Positions 1 to 9,435 are shown, counted from the stretch's first letter. The stretch: DNA of 64,000 nucleotides from Caldibacillus debilis DSM 16016 (GCF_000383875.1 NZ_KB912882.1:26612-90611), one strand, 5' to 3'. Notes: generated by a model from the sequence alone, not told the origin. Numbers and translations are program-made.

Positions 1-232
1 AGAAGGACATCTATTGAGGGCAAGATGGAAAATCAAACGGGAAAATGCCTCGGGCAATGGCGGCCGCGGGAAGAAAGCGGTGCCAAACTTCGCGGGACGC
101 CCCGCGTTCACAAATCCGGAAGACTTTCCGGATTTTTTTTGCGGAAACGAAAGGCAGGCATTTTTGTTCCAAAAACGGATTTTTATTTTGCGGCAGAAAT
201 AAGAATGGAAATATACGAAGGAGGGGATCGTT

Positions 233-1624
233 TTGACGAAGCCGGAAAGGTGCAAGGCCGCGGTGGAAGACGCCATGCCGACTGTTTTGGCGCGGCTGAA
301 AGACTATGTCTCCCGTCCTTCCGTTTCCGCCCAAAAGAAAGGGATCGGCGAGGCGGCCCGTTTTGCCGCCGCATTGATCGCAAAGGCGGGGGGAAGAGCG
401 AAGATTTTGAAGGAGCCGGGCGCAAATCCGCTCGTCTACGGATTTTTCCCAGCGGGAACGAAGGGAAACCCTGCGAAAACCCTCTTGTTTTACAATCATT
501 ATGATGTCCAGCCTCCCGAACCGCTGGCGGAATGGGACACCTTCCCCTTTTCCGCGGAAGTGAGGGACGGAAGGCTGTTCGGGCGGGGAACGGCGGATAA
601 CAAGGCGGATTTTGTCGCGCGGCTGCAGGCGGTTCAAATCGTGAAGGATTCGGAGGGCGGGCTGCCCTGCCATATCAAATTTTTGGTCGAGGGGGAGGAG
701 GAGATCGGCAGCCCGAATTTGGAGCGGTATTTGAAGAAATATGCGGATCTCTTCCGGGCGGACGGCTGCATTTGGGAATTCGGGGGGAAAAATGAAAAAG
801 GGCAATTGGAAATCGCTTGCGGCGTCAAAGGGATCGCCTATTTCGAGTTAACCTGCAGGACCGCGGACGCGGATATCCATTCTTCGGCGGGGGCCATCAT
901 CGACAATGCGGCGTGGCGTCTCGTCCGCGCCCTCGCGTCGATGAAAAATGCCGAGCATGAAATCCTGGTGGAAGGGTTTTCCGACGGAATCCGGGAACCG
1001 GCGCCGGAAGAACGGGAGGCGGCCAAAAAGCTCCCCTTCGATGAAAAGGTGCTGCGGGACATCTACGGGTTGAAACGGCCGTTGATCACCGGGGAAAAAG
1101 GGACCGACCCGCGGGAGGCGATGGTTTTTCATCCGACGATGACCATATGCGGAATCTGGAGCGGGTATACCGGAGAAGGGGCGAAGACGGTATTGCCCAA
1201 AGAAGCGAAGGCGAAAATCGACTGCCGGCTGGTTCCGGAACAGGATCCGGCGCACGTCTTCGCCTGCATCCGAAAACATCTCGCCGCAAAAGGCTTCGCC
1301 GATATTCAAGTGGAATGGCTGAACGGCCAACGGGCGCACCGGTCCGATCTGAAGGATCCGTTCATCCGGCATGTGATCCGGTCCGCCGCGGAAGCCTACG
1401 GACGGGAGGCCGCCGTTTGGCCGAATGCCGGCGGAACCGGCCCGATGCATCTTTTCGGCCGGTATTTGCACGTCCCGATTGCCAGCGTCGGTGTCGGCTG
1501 GTACGGTTCCCGGGCCCATGCCCCGAACGAAAACATCCGGCTTTCGGATTTGCAAGAGGGAATCCTTTTTCTCGTTCATCTGCTTTCCGGTCTGTCTCTC
1601 CTATGGCCGCCGGAAAATTCCTAA
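233..1624 (+). CDS. M20 family zinc dipeptidase
   Basis: Metallopeptidase of the ArgE/DapE/CNDP-like M20 family, expected to cleave dipeptides in the cytoplasm with two zinc ions. Visible motifs are the metal-binding H89-Y-D91 in a HYDVQPPEP segment, the bridging Asp in GRGTADNKAD near residue 122, the catalytic Glu in EGEEEIGSP near 154-156, and a C-terminal HAPNEN motif. The 463-residue length is normal for the family. The start is TTG, chosen because an AAGGAGGGG ribosome site lies just upstream. A second member of the family lies at 53777. The exact substrate cannot be read from the sequence. Confidence 0.9.
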   Translation: MTKPERCKAAVEDAMPTVLARLKDYVSRPSVSAQKKGIGEAARFAAALIAKAGGRAKILKEPGANPLVYGFFPAGTKGNPAKTLLFYNHYDVQPPEPLAEWDTFPFSAEVRDGRLFGRGTADNKADFVARLQAVQIVKDSEGGLPCHIKFLVEGEEEIGSPNLERYLKKYADLFRADGCIWEFGGKNEKGQLEIACGVKGIAYFELTCRTADADIHSSAGAIIDNAAWRLVRALASMKNAEHEILVEGFSDGIREPAPEEREAAKKLPFDEKVLRDIYGLKRPLITGEKGTDPREAMVFHPTMTICGIWSGYTGEGAKTVLPKEAKAKIDCRLVPEQDPAHVFACIRKHLAAKGFADIQVEWLNGQRAHRSDLKDPFIRHVIRSAAEAYGREAAVWPNAGGTGPMHLFGRYLHVPIASVGVGWYGSRAHAPNENIRLSDLQEGILFLVHLLSGLSLLWPPENS

Positions 1625-2037
1625 AACCCCGCCCGCGAAAAAGCGGACCCGGCGAAGGCCGCCATCCCGTTTTCGGACCAAGTCCTCCCACTTGTGTAAA
1701 ATCCCGCTTCCAGTCAAGGGAACATCACCATTCGGAACTGGAACGGCTTTAGCGCCCGCTTCTTTTCACACAAATTCCTGGACTTCCTTCCCTTTCCGAC
1801 CGGGCCGGACTAAAGCCGTTTCCGTATGGAAAAAACGGTCCGGGCAAGGGCAAGTCTCGGGTTTTCGTTCAAACTTCTCCTTTCCTGCCAATCTTGCAGC
1901 TTGTATCCCGTGGGAATTTTTACAAACCGGCAAAAGATATGATACGATTGTAGTAGCCGCCCGCATGCGGGGAAAATGACCGCCTGCGAACTGTACATAA
2001 CGCCGTACGGCCGCGGCAGGAAAAGGGGGAGAAAGGT
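1625..2037. other. Intergenic, no gene seen
   Basis: Short overlapping reading frames here have no ribosome sites and look like noise. The last 40 bases hold the GGGGGAGAAAGG ribosome site of the degV-type gene. Confidence 0.5.
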
Positions 2038-2883
2038 TTGAAGCGAATCAGTATTACGACCGACATCACTTCCGACTTATCCCAGGACTTGCTCGAAAAA
2101 TACGGGATCCGGACCGTGCCGCTCTATATTACCCTCGACGGGAAATCCTACAAGGATACGTTGGAAATCAGCCCGGAAGAAATCTTCGCATACGCGGAAA
2201 GGACGGGAAAACTTCCGAAAACCGCGGCCGCTCCGATCCAAGAGTTCATCGATTTCTTCCGGAAAGTCTCCGCGGAATCGGAAAGCGTCATCCATATCAA
2301 TTTGGGGAGCAAATTTTCCAGCACCCACCAAAACGCGGTCATCGCCGCCCGGGAATTTGAGAACGTCTATGTCGTCGATTCGGCCAACTTGTCCACCGGC
2401 TCCGGCCACGTCGTCCTGGAGGCCGCCAAACTGGCGGAAGAAGGGCTTTCCGCCCGGGAGATCGTGGAAAAACTGGAACGGCTTGTCCCGAAGGTCGAAG
2501 CCAGCTTCGTCATCGATACCCTGGACTATTTAAAAATGGGCGGAAGATGTTCGTCCCTTGTGGCGATGGGAGCCGCCCTGCTAAACATCAAGCCGTGCAT
2601 CGAAGTGATTAACGGGGAGATGACCGTCGGAAAAAAATACCGGGGAAAGATCGAGAGGGCGATCGAGAAATATGTCACCGACCGGTTGAAGGACCGGGAT
2701 GACATCGTCACCGACCGGATCTTTATCACCCATGCCGGTTGTCCGGAAGAAATCATCGAGCGGACGAAAGATTTGGTGAAAGAGCTGCAGCCCTTTGACG
2801 AAGTCATCGTCACGACGGCATCCTGCACGATCTCGTGCCATTGCGGGCCAAAAACGCTCGGGGTTCTGTTTAAAAGAAAATGA
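2038..2883 (+). CDS. DegV family fatty-acid-binding protein
   Basis: DegV-fold protein of 281 residues. In Firmicutes such proteins bind a fatty acid and, as FakB subunits, present it to the kinase FakA so that exogenous fatty acids enter phospholipid synthesis. The N-terminus (ISITTDITSDL) and the DYLKMGGRCSS segment near residue 163 are typical. The start is TTG behind a GGGGGAGAAAGG ribosome site. The gene stands alone and is followed by a strong terminator at 3117. Which fatty acid it binds cannot be inferred. Confidence 0.9.
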   Translation: MKRISITTDITSDLSQDLLEKYGIRTVPLYITLDGKSYKDTLEISPEEIFAYAERTGKLPKTAAAPIQEFIDFFRKVSAESESVIHINLGSKFSSTHQNAVIAAREFENVYVVDSANLSTGSGHVVLEAAKLAEEGLSAREIVEKLERLVPKVEASFVIDTLDYLKMGGRCSSLVAMGAALLNIKPCIEVINGEMTVGKKYRGKIERAIEKYVTDRLKDRDDIVTDRIFITHAGCPEEIIERTKDLVKELQPFDEVIVTTASCTISCHCGPKTLGVLFKRK

Positions 2884-3116
2884 GCGTCCGAAGGATTGGG
2901 ACACGAATTTGTCCGAAAGCCGAAGCCCCTTCTTCGGACCTTTTCGAAAAATCACGGAAATCCGTGCCGGGGGGCCGGGGGATGGGACCGACCGGCGATC
3001 CGGGACCTTTTTTGGAAAACGTGAACAAAAGAATCGAAAATGGAATGGCGAACATGAATCGGAACGGCATGTTTTGCCCCTTGCGGGAAAGGAAATATCG
3101 GCCGTCCATCTTCCCG

Positions 3117-3144
3117 CCCGCGCCCTTCGGCGCGGGTATTTTTT
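3117..3144 (+). terminator. Rho-independent terminator downstream of the DegV gene
   Basis: Perfect 8-bp stem CCCGCGCC / GGCGCGGG with a CTTC loop, followed by TATTTTTT. It sits about 230 bases after the stop codon. Confidence 0.8.
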
Positions 3145-3656
3145 GCATAAAAGGCGCGGAGGCGACCGGACACGGATTAAAGGATCATCGGATCATGGCC
3201 TGCGACGGATAGCCCAAAGGTACCCTGAATAGCCCCTCTGTGCCAAATGAAAATCAACAAAAAATCGGCAAGTTAGTGAAGGAACGAAGAATGACGAAAA
3301 AAGGGCCGGAGAACCGGGGATGCTCGTGAATTTCAAAAATAAGAGCCAGGTTGGCGGCAAAATCTATATAAAAATTACAAACTATTATAATTGTGGTAAA
3401 ATTTAGCCGTAGATAAAGGGTTCAAGAGACAACACGAAAAGATGCGGGAAGAACTCACCGGACGAAACCTCAGGGAAGGGGCGGACCGGAAACCTGTGAA
3501 ATCGGGTAGTTGATTGCGCCCATATTTTTGGGATATTGCGCAAATTCGGCAGGTTTTACATTTTTTTTGCCGTCGCCTTCATCTTGATGTCATGCTTTAT
3601 TCCTCATACGCTCTGAAACATGAAAGAAACCAAGATATGGGCAGGAGGGATTCCTG
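3145..3656. other. Intergenic, no gene recognised
   Basis: About 500 bases between the terminator and the SDR-like gene. The part from 3400 to 3530 is GC-richer and could fold, but I could not match it to a riboswitch family. The last 20 bases hold the GGAGGG ribosome site of the next gene. Confidence 0.4.
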
Positions 3657-4214
3657 ATGAATTACGGCCATGTGCTGATTTTTGGCGGGACGGGGATGCT
3701 CGCCAAAGCGACCGGGTGGATTGCCGCCCGCTCGGAAAGAACGGTTGTTTTCGGAAGAAACCGGCACCGATTGGAAAGGATCGCAAAACAATACGACGGT
3801 TATGGGCTGGAGGCGAAACAACTGGACTATACGGACAATGCGGCATTAATCCGGGAGATTCATGCTGCCCACACCCAACATGGTCCGATCGGCATGGTGG
3901 TGGCCTGGATCCACGGCACGGCCCCGAAAGCCCTTCCGACCATAAAAGAGCAAATTTCCCGGCTTCAAAGCGATCCTTGGACGCTGGTCCATATCAAAGG
4001 CAGCAGCAGCCGTCTATCGGACATCACAAAACCGGATCCCGACGCACCGGAAAATTGCCAGGTAAAAGAAGTGAGGTTGGGTTTCGTTTATGACGGCACA
4101 TCTTCCAGATGGCTGACCCATGAAGAAATCTCGGACGGGATAATCGAAGCCATCAAAGGAAATCAACCGATAACGGTTGTGGGCACTTTGGAGCCTTTGG
4201 ACAAAAGGCCATGA
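3657..4214 (+). CDS. Short-chain dehydrogenase-like Rossmann protein
   Basis: Protein of 185 residues with an N-terminal dinucleotide-binding glycine motif (GGTGMLA, residues 10-16), then a Rossmann-type beta-alpha pattern. It is shorter than the usual 250-residue SDR enzymes and I see no Tyr-x-x-x-Lys catalytic pair, so it may bind a nucleotide without being a standard dehydrogenase. Similar short SDR-like proteins occur in many Bacillus genomes. Ribosome site GGAGGG, spacing 7. No operon partner. Confidence 0.7.
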   Translation: MNYGHVLIFGGTGMLAKATGWIAARSERTVVFGRNRHRLERIAKQYDGYGLEAKQLDYTDNAALIREIHAAHTQHGPIGMVVAWIHGTAPKALPTIKEQISRLQSDPWTLVHIKGSSSRLSDITKPDPDAPENCQVKEVRLGFVYDGTSSRWLTHEEISDGIIEAIKGNQPITVVGTLEPLDKRP

Positions 4215-4559
4215 ATCGGGAATAAATGGCTTCGGAAAAGAACTTTGCAATATCTGTAAAGGGGATATAAAGATTGTAAAAAAGCGGGCGCTTTCAGAGG
4301 GTTGTCAAGGGAAAATTCCATGCAGTTTTTGGACCGGTTTCCAGAAATGGAAGGGAAAAAACAGATTTGGCAAGGGCGGATGATTTTGACAAAAGGCGAT
4401 ACGGCGCGGGTTCGGCACGCTTTTTCGGCGGCGGGGCGGGAGGCCTTCGGACAAGGGGCCGCCATCATCTCCGATTTCCAGAATCTTGCTGAAATATTAC
4501 ATCAACCCCATGTTATCATAGACTTGCAAGCAAGATTCATAGAATAGGAGGGAACAAGC
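4215..4559. other. Intergenic with promoter region of the CAP gene
   Basis: A frame of about 75 codons (4320-4547) has a weak AAGGG site but no family resemblance, so it is not called. The final bases carry the AGGAGGG ribosome site of the CAP-domain gene. Confidence 0.4.
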
Positions 4560-5363
4560 GTGAAAAAATCCGTAATCACCATCGCCGCTTCACTGGTTAT
4601 CACGGGCTCTTTGCTCATCCCGAAAGCCGGCGCCCAAACCGCTGATATAAAAGTCGTAAAATTGAACAATTATGCCAATTGCGGGGCAACCGCCGGGGAG
4701 ATGAAGTCCTGGCTCCTGAAAAACATGCCGGATCTTTACAAACAGCTGATTCCTTCCGAATGGATGAAGCCGTCCTCCGGCCAGCAAAAAACGGTCGTAA
4801 AAACGCCGGCCTCCGGGCAGAAACAGGCCGATAGACAAACCGGCCAAAATCAAGGAAATAAGCAAACGGTGCAAACGCCGGCAAACAATAAGCAAACGAA
4901 CGCCCCGGCCGGCGGAAATAAAAACACTGCCGTTCAAAATCCGAACGGGCAAACCGGCGGAAATTCATCCGGTTCCACTTACAGCCTGAAAGCCTATGAA
5001 CAACAAGTGGTGAATTTGACGAACCAGGAACGGGCGAAACACGGTTTGGCCCCGCTGCAAGTCGACCTGGCTTTGAGCAAAGTCGCCAGGGAAAAATCCC
5101 TCGACATGGCGAGGAACAATTATTTTTCCCACAACAGCCCGACCTACGGTTCACCCTTTGACATGATGAAAGCCTTCGGCATCCAATACCGTACCGCCGG
5201 AGAAAACATCGCAAAAGGGCAGCGGACGCCGGAAGAAGTGGTGAATGCCTGGATGAACAGCGAAGGGCACCGGGCAAATATCTTAAACCCGAATTTCACC
5301 CATATCGGCGTCGGATTTAGCGAAAACGGAAATATTTGGACGCAACAATTCATCGGAAAATAA
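4560..5363 (+). CDS. Secreted CAP-domain (SCP/YkwD-like) protein
   Basis: Secreted protein of 267 residues. It has a signal peptide (positive start, hydrophobic core, AGA cleavage site near residue 25), then a linker of about 80 residues rich in Gln, Asn and Gly, then a C-terminal CAP domain from about residue 145. The CAP tetrad is visible: His in FSHNSP, Glu in GENIA, and Glu and His in NSEGHR. Bacterial CAP proteins of this type are often tied to the spore or cell envelope; their activity is unsettled. Start is GTG behind AGGAGGG, and a strong terminator follows. Confidence 0.9.
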   Translation: MKKSVITIAASLVITGSLLIPKAGAQTADIKVVKLNNYANCGATAGEMKSWLLKNMPDLYKQLIPSEWMKPSSGQQKTVVKTPASGQKQADRQTGQNQGNKQTVQTPANNKQTNAPAGGNKNTAVQNPNGQTGGNSSGSTYSLKAYEQQVVNLTNQERAKHGLAPLQVDLALSKVAREKSLDMARNNYFSHNSPTYGSPFDMMKAFGIQYRTAGENIAKGQRTPEEVVNAWMNSEGHRANILNPNFTHIGVGFSENGNIWTQQFIGK

Positions 5364-5378
5364 CGGAATCTTTGAAGG

Positions 5379-5412
5379 GAATATCCGGTCCTGCACCGGA
5401 TATTCTTTTTTC
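5379..5412 (+). terminator. Rho-independent terminator after the CAP gene
   Basis: Perfect 11-bp stem GAATATCCGGT / ACCGGATATTC with a 5-base loop and a run of six T. Confidence 0.95.
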
Positions 5413-5541
5413 TGTCAGGAAGGCGTCGGTATAGGCCCCGGCCGCGGCCGGGGACACGGAAGAGCAAGGGACGCCGATCTCCCCGAAACCGCTGGGGACA
5501 CAGGGAAGCGGCTCCGTCCGTTGCAACCGGGGGAAAACACG

Positions 5542-6483
5542 TCAGGAACGCCTGCGATCATGGCCCTTTTCCATTCCCATTTTCCATTGGTAGGTGATTT
5601 TCAAGCCTTCCATCAGGGAGACTTTCGGCTGGAAACCCAAGATCCGTTTTGCCTTTTCATTGTCCAGGCAGCTCTCCTTAATGTCCCCGGGTTTTTCCGC
5701 CTGATAGTTCACTTTCAAGGCCGTGCCGTGGATCCTTTCCAGCGTGCGGATCAACGTGTTGAGGGATGTTTTCTTCCCGGTGGAGACATGGATGATCTCC
5801 CCGTCTCCCTTGTCCGCTGCGGCAATGGTCGCTTCAACGACGTCCGAGACATAGATGAAATCCCGGGTCTGTTCGCCGTCGCCGTAAACGGTGAAAGGTT
5901 CCTTGCGCGAAAGTTTTTCCAGGAAAACCGCGATGACCCCGGCTTCCCCCTCGCCCCTTTGCCTCGGGCCGTAAACGTTGCCGTATCTTAAAATCGTAAA
6001 GGGAAGATGGTGGATCCGGCTGAACAGCTCGATATATTTTTCGCCAGCCCATTTGGAAAGGCCGTAAAAGGAAACCGGATCCGGCGGGGAAGTTTCGCGG
6101 ATTTTCCCGTCCTTTTTCTCGCCGTAGACCGCCGATGTGGAGCTGAAGATGATTTTTTTCACCCCCGCCGTTTTTGCCGCCTCCAAAACGTTCAGCGTGC
6201 CGGCGAGATTGATATCGGCATCCTGGCGGGGGCTTTTTACCGACCGGCGGACATCGACTTGCGCGGCCAAATGGAATACCGTGTCGGGCCGAATCCCTTG
6301 AAAAATTTCTTTAACCTTTTCGCTTCGGATATCTTCCGCGTGGATTTCCGCCGACGGATGCACAAAGGCGGAATCCCCGGCGGCCCGGTTGTCGATGATA
6401 TGGACTTCGGCCCCTCTTGCGATCAGCTCATCCGCAAGATGGGACCCGATGAATCCCGCCCCTCCGGTCACCACCGCCCTCAT
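5542..6483 (-). CDS. NAD-dependent nucleotide-sugar epimerase/dehydratase
   Basis: Extended-SDR enzyme of 313 residues acting on a nucleotide sugar, probably a UDP-glucose 4-epimerase-like activity. It shows the NAD motif GGAGFIGS at residues 7-14, the catalytic Ser region FSSTSAVYG, the Tyr-x-x-x-Lys pair (YGLSK) and the sugar-binding RYGNVYGPRQ. It is the last gene of a minus-strand run with the hypothetical gene at 6533 and the GT4 glycosyltransferase at 7011, so it likely supplies an activated sugar for the spore-surface glycan. Its ribosome site is weak, which fits translation within an operon. The exact sugar is unknown. Confidence 0.9.
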   Translation of the reverse strand: MRAVVTGGAGFIGSHLADELIARGAEVHIIDNRAAGDSAFVHPSAEIHAEDIRSEKVKEIFQGIRPDTVFHLAAQVDVRRSVKSPRQDADINLAGTLNVLEAAKTAGVKKIIFSSTSAVYGEKKDGKIRETSPPDPVSFYGLSKWAGEKYIELFSRIHHLPFTILRYGNVYGPRQRGEGEAGVIAVFLEKLSRKEPFTVYGDGEQTRDFIYVSDVVEATIAAADKGDGEIIHVSTGKKTSLNTLIRTLERIHGTALKVNYQAEKPGDIKESCLDNEKAKRILGFQPKVSLMEGLKITYQWKMGMEKGHDRRRS

Positions 6484-6532
6484 TTGGCTTCACCCGCCGA
6501 TTTTTGAATTCGCATCAAAATTTCCACTCCAT

Positions 6533-7027
6533 TCAAACGTGTTCAACATTTTCCAACAGCTCCGCGGGATCGCCGACGGTACGGAGGGGAACGGAATAGC
6601 GCGGATGATTAAACACAAAAGAATTCAGCAGTTGATAGCCTTCCGGCAGATTCCGTTCCATCCTTTCCCAAACGGCCGGATCGACGGATGCGTTTTTGAA
6701 CTGCAAGCGCCAATAGTTTTCTTCGGCCTCCTTCAGCAGGGCCAATATCCTTTCGTTGGGAAGTTTATACCCTTCCGGCAGCGAGCGGATGATTTGATCG
6801 AATACGGGCCGCGGCATGTAAATATTCGGTTGGGAAAAACCGGAAAGAAAGATGGATTGGTAAGCTTCCTGCGGGATCGTGTCGAACGCCTGGCTCTCTT
6901 CGGGGAAAGGGCCTTTTTCCTCAGGGCTCTTTCTTCGGAACAGCCGGCCGAAGAATTGGGCCGTCCGGATATAAGACAGGAAGAGATAAAACCGCACAAG
7001 GGAAAGAAAATTAGCCACGGCGTCCAC
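6533..7027 (-). CDS. Conserved-looking hypothetical protein in glycan operon
   Basis: Protein of 164 residues that I do not recognise. The first 25 residues are hydrophobic and could form one membrane segment; the rest is soluble, with two related segments, SLPEGYKLPNERI and NLPEGYQLLNSFV, suggesting an internal duplication of a short helix-turn unit. It overlaps the 3' end of the glycosyltransferase gene by 17 bases, so the two are likely co-translated. Start GTG at 7027, or GTG at 7018, where AGGTGG lies 5 bases upstream. A role in glycan assembly is inferred only from position. Confidence 0.65.
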   Translation of the reverse strand: MDAVANFLSLVRFYLFLSYIRTAQFFGRLFRRKSPEEKGPFPEESQAFDTIPQEAYQSIFLSGFSQPNIYMPRPVFDQIIRSLPEGYKLPNERILALLKEAEENYWRLQFKNASVDPAVWERMERNLPEGYQLLNSFVFNHPRYSVPLRTVGDPAELLENVEHV

Positions 7028-8249
7028 CTGCCAATCGTTTCTGATCGATCGCCTGGTAATAGATCTTTAAAAGATTTCGGGTCGACTTTTCAATCGACCA
7101 ATGGGGCAATCCCCATTTTCTTGCGTTGGATCCCAACTGTTTCCGGTATTTCTCGTTATCCAGCAGCAAGTTCAAGTTTTGCGTGAGCATGTTGACATCC
7201 TTCGGCGGGGTCAATAATCCCGTTACGCCGTGTTCAATAATCTCGGGAATCCCGCCCGTATTGCTGGCGATGATCGCCTTTCCGGCGATTTGCGCCTCAA
7301 TGACAGATAGCGGTTGATTTTCAATAAGGGTGGGGAGGACGAAGATATCCGATTGGGTCAAAAGTCCGGGGACGTCGTCCCTTCTGCCGAGAAACTGCAC
7401 ATCCTGATCCAGTCCGAGGGCCATAGCTTGATTTTTCAAGGCGGCTTCCTGTTCGCCGGATCCCACAATCCAGCATACCCAGTCACTGCGGATGGCTTTC
7501 AAATTCTTCAGCGCCTCGAGCAGATAATTGAGCCCCTTCAATTCGGCCAATCTTCCGGTATAAAGGATGACCTTTTTATCGGCGGGCTTAACCAGCGCCG
7601 GTTTGATCCGCATCCGCCGGATAAAGTTTTCCGCGTCGTAGCCGTAATGTAAAATGGTCAGTTTTTCCGGCGGGACATCGAATTCGTCGAGAAAGATATT
7701 GCGCAGCCACTCGTTGCATACGATCGTGATATCTGCGGATGTGGCCCCTTTCTTTTCCACATCGTCGTAGTAATCCCGGGCCATGTAGGAAGTTTCGGAT
7801 TTATGGATCGATTCCAACTGCATCCTGATTTCATGGGCGACGGAACCGTGGATCGTCGCCACGTGGGGGATATGTTTCGGCTTGATCCGGCTGACCGCCG
7901 TCGTCGAAAGCACATCTTGCGTGTGGATCAGGTCGTATTTATCCAAACCGAAATAGGCCGCGCTCAATTCAAAAACATAACGTTGAAACTCGGTCCACCG
8001 GACAAGAAAGTTTCTGTAAATGAGCGGATAGTTTTGCTCGGTGAGATTGGCGTTAATGATGGGAATCACTTTTTCCCGCGGCAGTTTTCGCCCTTTGTTG
8101 TACAAGTGGACGGAAATATTGTCCTCGTCATAGCCGAGGAGATCCACTTCATGACCGTAGGATTCCAATTTTTCCTTCAATTGCGTCATATACGTCCATA
8201 CGCCGCCGACATGAGGGATGGGCCAATAGGTTGCAAGCAATATTTTCAT
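7011..8249 (-). CDS. Family 4 glycosyltransferase (GT-B fold)
   Basis: Retaining GT4 enzyme that would move a sugar from a nucleotide donor onto a growing glycan. The N-terminal acceptor domain begins MKILLATYWPIPHVGGV; the C-terminal donor domain has KVILYTGRLAELKG, then PTLIENQPLSVIEAQIAGKAIIASNTGGIPEII with the E-x7-E signature. An upstream in-frame ATG at 8255 is only one base from the ribosome site GAAAGAGG, whereas ATG 8249 is 7 bases away, so 8249 is chosen. A sigma-K-like -10 box (CATATTCTA) lies at 8286-8294. It neighbours DUF4183 genes and a sugar epimerase. Confidence 0.9.
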   Translation of the reverse strand: MKILLATYWPIPHVGGVWTYMTQLKEKLESYGHEVDLLGYDEDNISVHLYNKGRKLPREKVIPIINANLTEQNYPLIYRNFLVRWTEFQRYVFELSAAYFGLDKYDLIHTQDVLSTTAVSRIKPKHIPHVATIHGSVAHEIRMQLESIHKSETSYMARDYYDDVEKKGATSADITIVCNEWLRNIFLDEFDVPPEKLTILHYGYDAENFIRRMRIKPALVKPADKKVILYTGRLAELKGLNYLLEALKNLKAIRSDWVCWIVGSGEQEAALKNQAMALGLDQDVQFLGRRDDVPGLLTQSDIFVLPTLIENQPLSVIEAQIAGKAIIASNTGGIPEIIEHGVTGLLTPPKDVNMLTQNLNLLLDNEKYRKQLGSNARKWGLPHWSIEKSTRNLLKIYYQAIDQKRLAGGRRG

Positions 8250-8285
8250 TACCATACCTCTTTCTTTAGGAAAATAACTATTATG

Positions 8286-8294
8286 TAGAATATG
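8286..8294 (-). promoter_or_regulatory. Sigma-K-like -10 box of the GT4 operon
   Basis: CATATTCTA on the minus strand matches the sigma-K consensus CATAnnnTA and is about 37 bases upstream of the start codon. No clear AC-type -35 was seen, so this is a half-supported promoter. Confidence 0.5.
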
Positions 8295-8458
8295 TATATT
8301 TTGTGGAGCTGCTATCGGCATAGACTTTTATTCCAAAATAAATAAAAATGGGCGTTCCCTTTTTTGACGAATGAAAAGGAACGGGGAAAGGGAGGGGAAA
8401 AGAAAAAGGGGAGGCAGGGGATTTTTCCGGTTCCCGATGGAAGCGCGAAAAAATACGG

Positions 8459-8821
8459 TCACAGGATGATCATTTGCAAGATGATCGGCGTTCCCCTCAA
8501 CGGAACGTCATCGGTTTTTAAAAACAATTTTCCCGCTTTCACTTCATAATTGGCCTTGGGCTGCAAAATTCCATTTATATATAAACTGTACAAGGATACA
8601 TCGCCTGGAGGCAGTATTTTCTGCGAACCGTACCCGTTCATTCCATCCTCATCGGTATAGACCCGCTTTTTTCCGTCGGAGACGGCAAAATACTCCGCGA
8701 TCATGACCGGTGCCGGGACGGCAAAATGGCGCAAATCCCGTTCATCGCCATCCGGAATCATCAATACCGGCCGGGGCAGGGAGAAAGGCAGGTTATAAAA
8801 GTAGTGATAACCGCTCATCAT
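8459..8821 (-). CDS. DUF4183 protein, likely spore-surface component
   Basis: Protein of 120 residues whose C-terminal 60 residues match the DUF4183 pattern (SLYINGILQP, then NYEV, then VPLRGTPIILQ). DUF4183 proteins are found in spore-formers and are associated with the exosporium or outer coat. There is no signal peptide, as expected for proteins made in the mother cell. The ribosome site AGGGGG serves ATG 8821 or ATG 8818. It is divergent from a second DUF4183 gene at 8996 and next to sugar genes. Confidence 0.8.
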   Translation of the reverse strand: MMSGYHYFYNLPFSLPRPVLMIPDGDERDLRHFAVPAPVMIAEYFAVSDGKKRVYTDEDGMNGYGSQKILPPGDVSLYSLYINGILQPKANYEVKAGKLFLKTDDVPLRGTPIILQMIIL

Positions 8822-8958
8822 GATCCCCCTTTAGGGAAAAATCCAAGGATTCCTATGGTTATATATATAAAAAACCCGCGGAATTGGTGATCGATCATGG
8901 GTAAATTCATTATTTTTCCATTGTCCATTTCATCGGAATCTCCTTTTTGAACGGGGTG

Positions 8959-8967
8959 CATATGCTG
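8959..8967 (+). promoter_or_regulatory. Possible sigma-K -10 box of the plus-strand DUF4183 gene
   Basis: CATATGCTG matches eight of nine positions of CATAnnnTA and is 29 bases upstream of the start codon. No -35 was recognised. Confidence 0.4.
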
Positions 8968-8995
8968 TAGTGAACATGAAAGGAGCGGGGTGTGA

Positions 8996-9376
8996 ATGGG
9001 TTTAAAGATCATCAAGCCGTTGATGACCACGGATGTCCAAATCTCTGTCGTACCGGTCGTTCAACGATTTTTCACGGAAATGGAAAAATCCATTCCCGAA
9101 AATACCACGTACCGAATTGACGCCGGCAAATTTCTGGACGACTCGGGCAACAAGGTGGAATATTTTCCGCCGTTAAACTTAAATAACAGTTATTTTAATG
9201 TGTATATTAACGGATTTCTGCAAATGGAAGAGAATTTTGCGTACACCGCCGGCGAAGAGGGAATCGGCAATTTGTTGATCACCGTCCCTGAAGGGTCGGA
9301 AATCCCTGCCGGAACGCCGATCATTTTGGAAGTGGTAAACTTCGAACCGGTTGTCAATAATTCGCGGAAAAATTGA
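8996..9376 (+). CDS. DUF4183 protein, likely spore-surface component
   Basis: Protein of 126 residues with a DUF4183 core (FNVYINGFLQME, then FAYTAGEEG, then IPAGTPIILEVVNF). It is a diverged paralogue of the protein encoded at 8459 on the other strand. ATG 8996 is used with AGGAG 10 bases upstream. A terminator follows at 9405. By family and context it is probably a structural spore-surface protein. Confidence 0.8.
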   Translation: MGLKIIKPLMTTDVQISVVPVVQRFFTEMEKSIPENTTYRIDAGKFLDDSGNKVEYFPPLNLNNSYFNVYINGFLQMEENFAYTAGEEGIGNLLITVPEGSEIPAGTPIILEVVNFEPVVNNSRKN

Positions 9377-9404
9377 CCGTTTTCCCGCGCAAATCCAAAT
9401 GGAG

Positions 9405-9435
9405 AGAAAGGCCGAAAAACCCGGCCTTTCTTTTT
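9405..9435 (+). terminator. Rho-independent terminator after the DUF4183 gene
   Basis: Stem GAAAGGCCG / CGGCCTTTC with a 7-base loop, followed by TTTTT. Confidence 0.9.

Noticed and set aside
1147..1752. A 201-codon frame inside and after the first M20 gene
   Set aside because: It is in another frame of a well-supported gene and shows no family features.
3400..3540. Riboswitch before the SDR-like gene
   Set aside because: The region can fold but I could not match it to TPP, SAM, glycine, purine, c-di-GMP, guanidine or fluoride motifs.
4302..4547. An 81-codon frame before the CAP gene
   Set aside because: Weak ribosome site, no family resemblance, and it runs across the promoter region of the CAP gene.
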